DNA of 20,299 nucleotides from a virus: IMG/VR virus record IMGVR_UViG_3300009184_002422, positions 1 to 20,299 of that record. The stretch is one strand, 5' to 3'. The notes under the pieces were generated by a model. That model saw nothing but the letters and a program-made list of their open reading frames with translations. It was not told the DNA's origin and made no database searches. This document shows, piece by piece, positions 13,824 to 18,630 of the stretch. The first letter of the stretch is position 1. Each line of letters opens with the position of its first letter. Position numbers and translations under genes: made by a program.

Positions 13824-15264
13824 TGGTTTTCCAATCTTGGTATCTATCACCAGTAGGCACATGATCAATGCCCAGCCAAGGCAATGCATCGTTGGCATGT
13901 CCGGTAAAACCTTGTTTGGGCAACAGCAGGTGCTGTTTCCAATGTTTGACAAATGCATTTTTTAGCAGTGGTTTTCCTTGTTTGAACTCCACTGGTAAAT
14001 TCAGCGCAAACTGCATCATGCGCTTGTTCATGAAAGGACTGCGAACTTCTTTGCCCCAGGCGCCAGCAATGCGATCTTGCCCTGGAGCATCACAGCCCAC
14101 AATTTGTGACCAGTAGTCAGCCAGCAGTGTGGCTTGATATGCATTGTCATCATACACACTCAAACACTGGCGCCATAACTCAGGGTCACAATGTTCACTG
14201 TAAGGACTGTGGCTTTGATTGACATCATAGTTGATGTGACGGTACACATCATATCCACCAAACAGTTCATCGGCGGCCACACCAGAGAACAACACACGAG
14301 ATTCAGTGTGTTGTGCCACAATCCATTTGCCCACAAAACTCCAACTCTGTACTGGCATCTTTGTACGTTGTAACAATGCATTATAGGCTTGAGCCCAATG
14401 CTCGGGATCTATTACCATGCATTTCAAATTGAGTTGTTGTTGATCGGTTAAAAAATCATTAATGCGATCCACAATAGGATCTTTTCCGTACATGTTGGTA
14501 CACACCAATTCAGCATGTGGTAGTTTGCTCAATATCAAACTGCTGTCTACACCGCCAGAATAACTGATGGCTGTGGCACACTTGGGAGTCATTTCTCGCA
14601 TGACATTGACCCATAAACTATCAAATTCTTCTTGTGCGGCTTGTTGGTTTGGATATGTTGTTGGACGCACCCAGGACCATACACTGTCTAATACTGTGCC
14701 AGGCACATGATTCACATACAGTTGTCCTGGTGTCAGCCGTTCAATTCCCTGCCATGGTGTTTGATTTTGCAAGGTCCAGTGTTTGTTTCTGTACAGGTCA
14801 GAAATTTTGACGCCTTGAATGTAGGTCAGTATGGGCGCAACTTCTGAACACACCACAACAATGTCATCATCTTGATATCGATACAAGTAGTGTTCACCTT
14901 GTGGATCAGTTGCATAGGTCACTCTTGATCCATCCCAATACACCCAAGCCCAAGGTCCTTCAAAATATTGGAATCTATTGCAGTTGTCTCTGGCTGCTTG
15001 ATAGGCTAATTGTATATCGTTGCTGTAACGCCCGTGCCATTGATAGTTGTAAATTTCTCCGTTGTAGGCAAAGAAGTCTGATCTTTTTTCATTGTAAAAA
15101 TCTGCAGAACCTGTGATGTGCAACACAGACTGTGCTATAAAAACCGTGTCAGTGTGTTGATATCTCACAAAGTCAGGTCCTCGACTTTGAAGAATGTCCA
15201 AGGCTGCAAGATGTTGTTGCAACGGCCTTGTGGTGCGACTTTCCACATACAATATTCCACACAT
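13786..15264 (-). CDS. asnB: Asparagine synthetase, glutamine-hydrolysing
   Basis: The 492-residue protein has both halves of AsnB. The class II glutamine amidotransferase domain starts MCGILYVES with Cys2 as nucleophile once Met is removed, and has SRGPDF (28-32) and YNGEIYNY (67-74). The synthetase domain has the PP-loop SGGVDSS (236-242), followed by SGVAADELFGGYD and EVRSPFMNKRMMQFALNLPV. The reaction makes asparagine from aspartate, ATP and glutamine; related proteins amidate other carboxylates. It is somewhat shorter than E. coli AsnB (554). AGGA lies upstream, and the ATG overlaps the stop of the upstream glycosyltransferase gene (TAATG), so the two are co-expressed. Together they could amidate or decorate a sugar or peptide; free asparagine supply is the plain alternative. 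Confidence 0.9.
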   Translation of the reverse strand: MCGILYVESRTTRPLQQHLAALDILQSRGPDFVRYQHTDTVFIAQSVLHITGSADFYNEKRSDFFAYNGEIYNYQWHGRYSNDIQLAYQAARDNCNRFQYFEGPWAWVYWDGSRVTYATDPQGEHYLYRYQDDDIVVVCSEVAPILTYIQGVKISDLYRNKHWTLQNQTPWQGIERLTPGQLYVNHVPGTVLDSVWSWVRPTTYPNQQAAQEEFDSLWVNVMREMTPKCATAISYSGGVDSSLILSKLPHAELVCTNMYGKDPIVDRINDFLTDQQQLNLKCMVIDPEHWAQAYNALLQRTKMPVQSWSFVGKWIVAQHTESRVLFSGVAADELFGGYDVYRHINYDVNQSHSPYSEHCDPELWRQCLSVYDDNAYQATLLADYWSQIVGCDAPGQDRIAGAWGKEVRSPFMNKRMMQFALNLPVEFKQGKPLLKNAFVKHWKQHLLLPKQGFTGHANDALPWLGIDHVPTGDRYQDWKTINQQMFANLSVD

Positions 15265-16256
15265 TATGCGATCCTGTTGTCAAGCCAGTCAGCAAAGTCT
15301 GCAGGCCAGGCCAATTTCATTTCAGATAATAGGCGTTGATTGTGTGTGGCTGCAACACAACATCTTGATACCAATTGTGCCCAGTCATGAGTTTTTAGTG
15401 CTGTGATAGTGGTACAGGCCGTGTTGATAAATCCAGACATTTTGTGATGGACTTCGATCAATCGATCATAATCATGACCCACAATATCATCCAACACATC
15501 AAATCCCAGGCTGCGTAATCTTGCAATGGTATACCTGCCTGAATACGCTATCCATGGTACAGGAGTTACCAAGCATCTGAATATCTTTTCACTCAGTGAT
15601 ACCACATTGTCACTACTGTAGGTTTCCACAGCAATGTTCAACCAACTGCTGACATAGACCTGATCATGATCAATGTCATGATTTTTCATGGGCATTAATT
15701 GTGCTAGTTTTACAAACATTGGCAGTTCCTGATCAGTGGCATGTGTCAATTGATCTAAAAAATTCTTCTTAGGATCAGTATCCCGGCCCAACACACAATT
15801 AAAGTTTACATGACCACAATCAATGCCTAGGTATTGATACAAATTTGCCAATATTCTCATGCGTTTGAGATCTATGCGATTCACTGCAAATGTATAATCA
15901 CGAGCGGGTGCCCAAGTTTGATCAACAGGCTGGTAAGAATAAATTCCATAAAAACTGTCGGGTAATTTTGCAACAGTGTACAACGTGGGAGTGTTGATCC
16001 AGTTGTCAGTTATGACCGTGGTATCAGCATCAAACAAATAAGGGGTGTCTTGTGATCGATCTTCAGCGCAGTCCCATGCATCATCCACTAGACTCACAAC
16101 CACACGGCGGTGCCCACGTTGCCAATGGCTTCTTGTGTGACTGATGACTTTTGCGGTTTGATATCCCAGTTTAGTCAGGCGTGTGTGTATCTCATCAACT
16201 GTGGATTCTTCGTGTTCTAAGCATTGGCTGGCCTGCCATGTTTCATTGTTGTGCAT
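15264..16256 (-). CDS. Second fucosyltransferase-like protein
   Basis: I place the start at the ATG at 16256 (MHNNETWQASQCLEHEES), giving 330 residues. A TTG seven codons upstream also opens the frame but has no ribosome-binding site. The C-terminal block SWLNIAVETYSSDNVVSL, SEKIFRCLVTPVPWIAYSGR and LRSLGFDVLDDIVGHDYDRL matches the corresponding block of the 12143-13105 protein (ET...SEK.F...P.i..(G)R..i..lRs.GFD.lDD.V..dYD). The N-terminal half is different, as expected if acceptor specificity differs. It forms a two-gene minus-strand operon with the asparagine synthetase (TAATG junction). A TATAAGTA element ends five bases before the ATG. Family assignment is moderate and acceptor unknown. 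Confidence 0.62.
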   Translation of the reverse strand: MHNNETWQASQCLEHEESTVDEIHTRLTKLGYQTAKVISHTRSHWQRGHRRVVVSLVDDAWDCAEDRSQDTPYLFDADTTVITDNWINTPTLYTVAKLPDSFYGIYSYQPVDQTWAPARDYTFAVNRIDLKRMRILANLYQYLGIDCGHVNFNCVLGRDTDPKKNFLDQLTHATDQELPMFVKLAQLMPMKNHDIDHDQVYVSSWLNIAVETYSSDNVVSLSEKIFRCLVTPVPWIAYSGRYTIARLRSLGFDVLDDIVGHDYDRLIEVHHKMSGFINTACTTITALKTHDWAQLVSRCCVAATHNQRLLSEMKLAWPADFADWLDNRIA

Positions 16257-16261
16257 TGTGT

Positions 16262-16269
16262 TACTTATA
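16262..16269 (-). promoter_or_regulatory. Late-promoter-like element TATAAGTA (minus)
   Basis: On the minus strand TATAAGTA differs from the T4 late consensus TATAAATA at one base. It ends five bases before the ATG at 16256, which would place the transcript start at the A of the ATG. It would drive the glycosyltransferase-asparagine synthetase pair. Confidence 0.5.
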
Positions 16270-16303
16270 GTACTCAAGTATTACCGGGCACAAACCCCAA
16301 AAG

Positions 16304-16324
16304 GTAGTACTTTTGTAGTACTAC
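16304..16324. repeat. Inverted repeat GTAGTAC...GTACTAC in divergent gap
   Basis: GTAGTAC (16304-16310) pairs with GTACTAC (16318-16324) across a seven-base loop. The right part is itself a ten-base palindrome (GTAGTACTAC, 16315-16324). It lies in the 89- to 110-base gap between divergent genes, immediately upstream of the -35 box at 16332. It could be an operator or a hairpin; there is no T-tract to make it a clear terminator for either strand. Confidence 0.6.
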
Positions 16325-16331
16325 TCGGCGG

Positions 16332-16360
16332 TTGACCGAAATTGCCCGAAATGCTATAAT
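16332..16360 (+). promoter_or_regulatory. Strong sigma-70-type promoter for the GIY-YIG gene
   Basis: TTGACC (16332-16337) and TATAAT (16355-16360) are separated by exactly 17 bases, and TG precedes the -10 (TGCTATAAT). The predicted start, seven bases after the -10, coincides with the ATG at 16367. This is the kind of promoter expected for host-polymerase early transcription. Confidence 0.85.
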
Positions 16361-16366
16361 ACATGC

Positions 16367-16696
16367 ATGATGAGAAAGAAACGAACCGATCGAACCCACA
16401 TTGTGTACATGATCCAAATTGGATTGGAGTACTACATTGGTATTACCGCAAAAACTCAGCGCACCATAAACATGTCGCTTCGTAGCCGTGTAAACAAACA
16501 CATCTACCGCGCTCGCACTGAAGACAAGAGCTGGAACCTGTACGAAGCAATTCGTGAGGCAGGCGAATCCGCTGTAAACTACGCAATCGTGGACACGGTG
16601 CGTGGCAAAGATACAGCACACAAGCTCGAGCGCGAGTTAATACGAATGTATGCACCTGCGTTGAACACTGATGTGCGAGTGAAGCAAAACGGTTGA
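16367..16696 (+). CDS. GIY-YIG domain protein (possible endonuclease)
   Basis: The 109-residue protein begins [20 protein letters not shown]. It contains [15 protein letters not shown], where YMI and YIG match the two GIY-YIG strands. [20 protein letters not shown] segment supplies the usual Arg. [15 protein letters not shown] near the C-terminus contains the Glu and the N of the family. GIY-YIG nucleases nick or cut DNA and occur as homing endonucleases, repair enzymes or host-DNA degraders; no separate DNA-binding domain is visible, so it is a minimal form. Two tandem ATGs sit at the predicted transcription start, with no leader. The stop TGA lies inside the -35 box of the next promoter. 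Catalytic competence is likely but untested. Confidence 0.78.
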   Translation: MMRKKRTDRTHIVYMIQIGLEYYIGITAKTQRTINMSLRSRVNKHIYRARTEDKSWNLYEAIREAGESAVNYAIVDTVRGKDTAHKLERELIRMYAPALNTDVRVKQNG

Positions 16697-16715
16697 CCAA
16701 TAATCACCGTTTTGC
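16684..16715. repeat. Perfect 10-bp inverted repeat spanning the -35 to -10 region
   Basis: GCAAAACGGT (16684-16693) is repeated in inverse as ACCGTTTTGC (16706-16715), with a 12-base centre. The right arm ends right before TATAAT and the left arm ends at the first base of TTGACC. It may be an operator, or a weak terminator of the GIY-YIG transcript (CGGT/ACCG followed by TTTT). Confidence 0.8.
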
Positions 16716-16721
16716 TATAAT
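16693..16721 (+). promoter_or_regulatory. Strong sigma-70-type promoter for the small-gene/tRNA module
   Basis: TTGACC (16693-16698) and TATAAT (16716-16721) have a 17-base spacer, with TGC in the extended -10 position. The predicted start near 16728 gives a leader of about 24 bases containing AAGGAG ahead of the ATG at 16752. The -35 overlaps the stop of the GIY-YIG gene. Confidence 0.87.
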
Positions 16722-16751
16722 ATAGACATACAAAGCAACAAGGAGTCGCAA

Positions 16752-17126
16752 ATGGAACAGTTCAAATCATGGGAAGAAATGACTGCGCTCGAGCAAGCCC
16801 AATGCACCTATTGGGACATGTACAAGGATGCCTATGGCCATCGTCCCCGTGGCGTTGATACCAGCACTTGGACCCTTGAGGACTTTGAGATGGAGTTTGC
16901 AAGCCTGGGCTCTGTTATTGAGCAGGCCGAAATTCAGCGCAAAGAGGCCGAAGCCAATGCCCAGCATGACTTTGAGATGCGAGTGCAGGGACTGTTGATG
17001 TCGGGCGCTAAGGATCGTGACATGGCCCTGCGTTGGATCCACGAGGCAGAGGGTGCCAACGGTGATGACGAGTACCTGTGTTTCACCCAGGGTTTGCCCT
17101 ATGGTTATTTTAGAAAGGCAGCATGA
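16752..17126 (+). CDS. Hypothetical phage protein with MYKDAYGHRPRG motif (124 aa)
   Basis: AAGGAG eight bases or so before the ATG supports the start. The product begins MEQFKSWEEMTALEQAQCTY and has the WDMYKDAYGHRPRGVDTSTW motif, which recurs in small hypothetical proteins of many phages and some bacteria, from memory. A Glu/Ala-rich central helix (residues 50-80), likely a coiled coil, follows. The C-terminus carries FTQGLPYGYFRKAA. No enzyme motif or membrane segment is visible. It is the first gene after a strong early-type promoter, which fits a host-takeover role, but the function is unknown. Its stop overlaps the next gene's ATG. Confidence 0.8.
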   Translation: MEQFKSWEEMTALEQAQCTYWDMYKDAYGHRPRGVDTSTWTLEDFEMEFASLGSVIEQAEIQRKEAEANAQHDFEMRVQGLLMSGAKDRDMALRWIHEAEGANGDDEYLCFTQGLPYGYFRKAA

Positions 17127-17521
17127 TGACAATGCCCGCAGGAAAATACTACATTGGTGACTTGTGCTACGTCATGGACACTGAAGAGTGGCGTGAGATT
17201 TGCAACATCATCATACGAGAGCCCCGGATTCTCGACGGCGAGTTTGAGTTGCCCGACGGACGCAAGTTTGCCATCTACGGCACTGCGCACGGTGACGGCG
17301 AATACTATGATCAGTACGGACACACATATTCGGTGGACGCAGGAAGTATTGGTTGTATCTTGATGTCGGACATTCGTGCCCACAAGTATGACAACATCTT
17401 GGACTTGGGTGCGGTGCAAGAGTTTGCTGAGCCATTTGTGACTGGCTCACAAGGCGGACAACTTGAGTTTGGGCATGTTGTAATTGAAACTGATCCTGCT
17501 TCTGAAGAGGATGAACTATGA
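17123..17521 (+). CDS. Hypothetical protein with YYIGDLCYVM motif (132 aa)
   Basis: This begins at the ATG overlapping the previous stop (ATGATGA); an ATG three bases later (17126) would do equally well. The product begins MMTMPAGKYYIGDLCYVMDT and shows GEFELPDGRKFAIYGTAHGD, YDQYGHTYSVDAGSIGCILM and an acidic tail. Phage and bacterial proteins with a YyIGDpCYv start and an aYGTahGDG run form a family I recall but cannot name. The alternating pattern suggests an all-beta fold. The function is unknown. It is coupled to the next gene by ATGA. Confidence 0.76.
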   Translation: MMTMPAGKYYIGDLCYVMDTEEWREICNIIIREPRILDGEFELPDGRKFAIYGTAHGDGEYYDQYGHTYSVDAGSIGCILMSDIRAHKYDNILDLGAVQEFAEPFVTGSQGGQLEFGHVVIETDPASEEDEL

Positions 17522-17745
17522 CCACAACAAAATCCGCCAACGGCGTTACAGGACAATTGATTACCATTTTTGATGGCACAGTGTATTTTCGTGTGTATGA
17601 TGCAGATCACAATTTCAAGGACTATGAATTGGCACACAGTGACTTGACTGTGACCATTAACGATGTGGATGCATTCTTTTACGATGATGAATTCACCACT
17701 AGGCTGGATCACTCACCTGCCACACTAGGTATTGACAATAAATAA
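17518..17745 (+). CDS. Small hypothetical protein (75 aa)
   Basis: The ATG overlaps the upstream stop (ATGA). The product begins MTTTKSANGVTGQLITIFDG and has a beta-rich pattern (TVYFRVYDADHNFKDYELAH), an acidic middle (DLTVTINDVDAFFYDDEF) and a hydrophilic tail. It resembles a short phage OB- or barrel-like protein in pattern only; I recognise no family. The 3' end contains the -35 box of the tRNA promoter, so the coding and regulatory information overlap. Confidence 0.72.
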   Translation: MTTTKSANGVTGQLITIFDGTVYFRVYDADHNFKDYELAHSDLTVTINDVDAFFYDDEFTTRLDHSPATLGIDNK

Positions 17746-17760
17746 ACTTCCTGTTACAAT
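17732..17760 (+). promoter_or_regulatory. Consensus sigma-70-type promoter for the tRNA cluster
   Basis: A full-consensus TTGACA (17732-17737) is 17 bases from TACAAT (17755-17760), with TG at the extended -10 (TGTTACAAT). Transcription would start near 17767, two bases before the first tRNA. The -35 lies inside the end of the upstream coding sequence. Confidence 0.85.
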
Positions 17761-17768
17761 GCACATCA

Positions 17769-17843
17769 GCCCACATAGCTTAATGGTAAAGCAGGCGACT
17801 CATAATCGCTTGAGTGGGGGTTCAATTCCCTCTGTGGGCACCA
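17769..17843 (+). tRNA. tRNA-Ile2 (anticodon CAT, lysidine type); Met possible
   Basis: The cloverleaf is complete: acceptor GCCCACA/TGTGGGC, D-arm GCTT/AAGC, anticodon stem GGCGA/TCGCT with loop CTCATAA, T-arm GGGGG/CCCTC with loop TTCAATT, discriminator A and an encoded CCA. The G1-C72 pair excludes an initiator. The anticodon arm GGCGACTCATAATCGCT looks identical, from memory, to E. coli ileX, whose CAT is modified to lysidine to read AUA. That makes Ile2 more likely than elongator Met. A host TilS enzyme would be needed for this role. AUA codons are common in neighbouring phage genes such as the amidinotransferase gene. Confidence 0.93.
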
Positions 17844-17846
17844 ATT

Positions 17847-17921
17847 CTGGCGTTAGTACAATGGATAGTACATGGAGCTTCTACCTCCAGAATGTGGGTT
17901 CGATTCCTGCACGCCGGACCA
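17847..17921 (+). tRNA. tRNA-Arg (anticodon TCT)
   Basis: Acceptor CTGGCGT pairs with ACGCCGG (one T-G pair), D-arm GTAC/GTAC, anticodon stem TGGAG/CTCCA with loop CTTCTAC, and T-arm GTGGG/CCTGC with loop TTCGATT. Discriminator A and CCA are encoded. It reads AGA and AGG, codons used often in this window. It begins three bases after the CCA of the previous tRNA, so one primary transcript is processed. Confidence 0.93.
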
Positions 17922-17935
17922 GTAAATACAACAGT

Positions 17936-18019
17936 GCGAGTATGGGGGAATTGGTAGACCCAGCGGACTTAAAATCCGCCGCTTGATGCGTACCGGTTCG
18001 ACTCCGGTTACTCGTACCA
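17936..18019 (+). tRNA. tRNA-Leu (anticodon TAA)
   Basis: A class II tRNA of 84 bases with encoded CCA. Acceptor GCGAGTA pairs with TACTCGT (G1-U72 wobble), anticodon stem GCGGA/TCCGC has loop CTTAAAA, a long variable arm follows, and the T-loop is TTCGACT. It reads UUA and UUG. The G1-U72 end pair is slightly unusual. Long open frames through it are chance. Confidence 0.92.
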
Positions 18020-18030
18020 AAGGAACTGAC

Positions 18031-18510
18031 ATGACTGACACCAAAATTGAACCACAGCACGAGAGCGAAGGCACTGAAGATGACTTCTTCGATGACCTAC
18101 GTGGCCAATGGGCCCGGGCGGAGGCTGAACGTAGGCAACAGCCTGAGTTCCGAGTCAACAACATGGAATATGACATGAGCCAGGCCGAGTGGTTTGTGAG
18201 CCGGGTGCGCGGCAGTGATGACTATGCACAGAACCTGTATGCTGCCTTGTGCAACAACAGTTTCCAAAAGCAAGATGTTTGGTTGGTGCTGAAAGATGCC
18301 TACTGGTCATGCAGTTGGCGCTATGCTGGCGGGCTAGTGGCTGACTTACAAGACCGGGGCGGCGACTACATGGACTGGTACTGCTCAGGCATTGGGGCAA
18401 AAGAAGGTGACTACAGCAATTATGTTGGAGAAGGCAACGTTACCGACGAAATTGCCGCAGATTTGGCACTGCTGGGATGGTGTGTTTCTGAAGAGCCCAA
18501 CAGCGAGTAA
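18031..18510 (+). CDS. Hypothetical acidic phage protein (159 aa)
   Basis: The ATG at 18031 has AGGA (18020-18023) seven bases upstream; the frame's earlier ATG at 17983 lies in tRNA-Leu and is rejected. The product begins MTDTKIEPQHESEGTEDDFF with an acidic leader. It then has helical segments (QWARAEAERRQQPEFRVNNM) and a Tyr/Trp-rich region (LVLKDAYWSCSWRYAGGLVA, then GDYMDWYCSGIG). The C-terminus DEIAADLALLGWCV resembles the end of other phage hypotheticals. No catalytic motif or membrane helix is clear, and I do not recognise a family. It is probably co-transcribed with the tRNAs. Confidence 0.78.
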   Translation: MTDTKIEPQHESEGTEDDFFDDLRGQWARAEAERRQQPEFRVNNMEYDMSQAEWFVSRVRGSDDYAQNLYAALCNNSFQKQDVWLVLKDAYWSCSWRYAGGLVADLQDRGGDYMDWYCSGIGAKEGDYSNYVGEGNVTDEIAADLALLGWCVSEEPNSE

Positions 18511-18544
18511 GAGTAAATAAAAGTTATTGCTGTATGAAGCCGAG

Positions 18545-18571
18545 AGAACGGTGTTCTAAGAACGGTGTTCT
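18545..18571. repeat. Tandem 13-bp palindromic repeat, AGAACGGTGTTCT twice
   Basis: AGAACGGTGTTCT occurs at 18545-18557 and again at 18559-18571, separated by one A. Each copy is itself an imperfect palindrome (AGAAC-GGT-GTTCT). The centre joins into GTTCTAAGAAC, also a palindrome. It lies in the 107-base gap (18511-18617) between two genes. Two or three dimer-binding sites on one DNA face would fit, or a hairpin in RNA. A 21-codon ATG frame (18534-18599) spans it but I see no support for its being coding. Confidence 0.75.
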
Positions 18572-18603
18572 GGACCCAGGGCCCAACGACACTGCTTAAC
18601 TTG

Positions 18604-18630
18604 CGCTAAATAATCTTATGAGATTTAGCG
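18604..18630. repeat. 8-bp inverted repeat enclosing the amidoligase start codon
   Basis: CGCTAAAT (18604-18611) and ATTTAGCG (18623-18630) are perfect inverted arms, with the ATG (18618-18620) in the central segment. The left arm contains the TAAATA late-promoter-like core. If the transcript starts at the ATG, only DNA binding or cruciform formation could use it. Confidence 0.6.
18605..18612 (+). promoter_or_regulatory. Late-promoter-like element GCTAAATA
   Basis: GCTAAATA ends five bases before the ATG at 18618, the same geometry as four other starts in this window. CTAAATA is a form I recall for cyanophage late promoters. No Shine-Dalgarno follows. Confidence 0.5.

Noticed and set aside
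13786-15264. PP-loop protein as the missing QueC or a GAT-QueC
   Set aside because: SGGVDSS is shared by several ATP-pyrophosphatase families, but the Cys2 amidotransferase domain and SGVAADELFGGY are AsnB features, and QueC zinc cysteines are absent.
16257-16277. TTG start extending the second FucT-like protein upstream
   Set aside because: No ribosome-binding site, the added residues carry no family pattern, and the ATG at 16256 fits the TATAAGTA spacing.
17738-17745. AATAAATA-like run at the end of the 75-aa gene
   Set aside because: It lies inside the spacer of a consensus sigma-70 promoter and overlaps codons; no matching gene start.
17732-17986. 84-aa plus-strand frame across the tRNA region
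   Set aside because: It runs through tRNA-Ile2, tRNA-Arg and into tRNA-Leu and covers the tRNA promoter; chance frame.
17853-18176. 107-aa minus-strand frame
   Set aside because: Antisense to two tRNAs and the start of the 18031 gene; it looks like the familiar spurious antisense-tRNA protein (RVTGVEPV type).
18512-18519. AGTAAATA late-promoter-like element after the 18031 gene
   Set aside because: No gene start lies at the 4-5 base distance or with a ribosome-binding site nearby; kept out of the promoter list.
18546-18571. CRISPR-like or LexA-box reading of the GAAC/GTTC repeats
   Set aside because: Only two copies with a one-base gap, no spacers. GAAC-N3-GTTC and the 14-base period do not match the GAAC-N4-GTTC or GTTC-N7-GTTC LexA sites I know.
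18534-18599. 21-codon frame MKPRERCSKNGVLDPGPNDTA
   Set aside because: No ribosome-binding site and the sequence is made by the tandem palindromes; kept only as a note.
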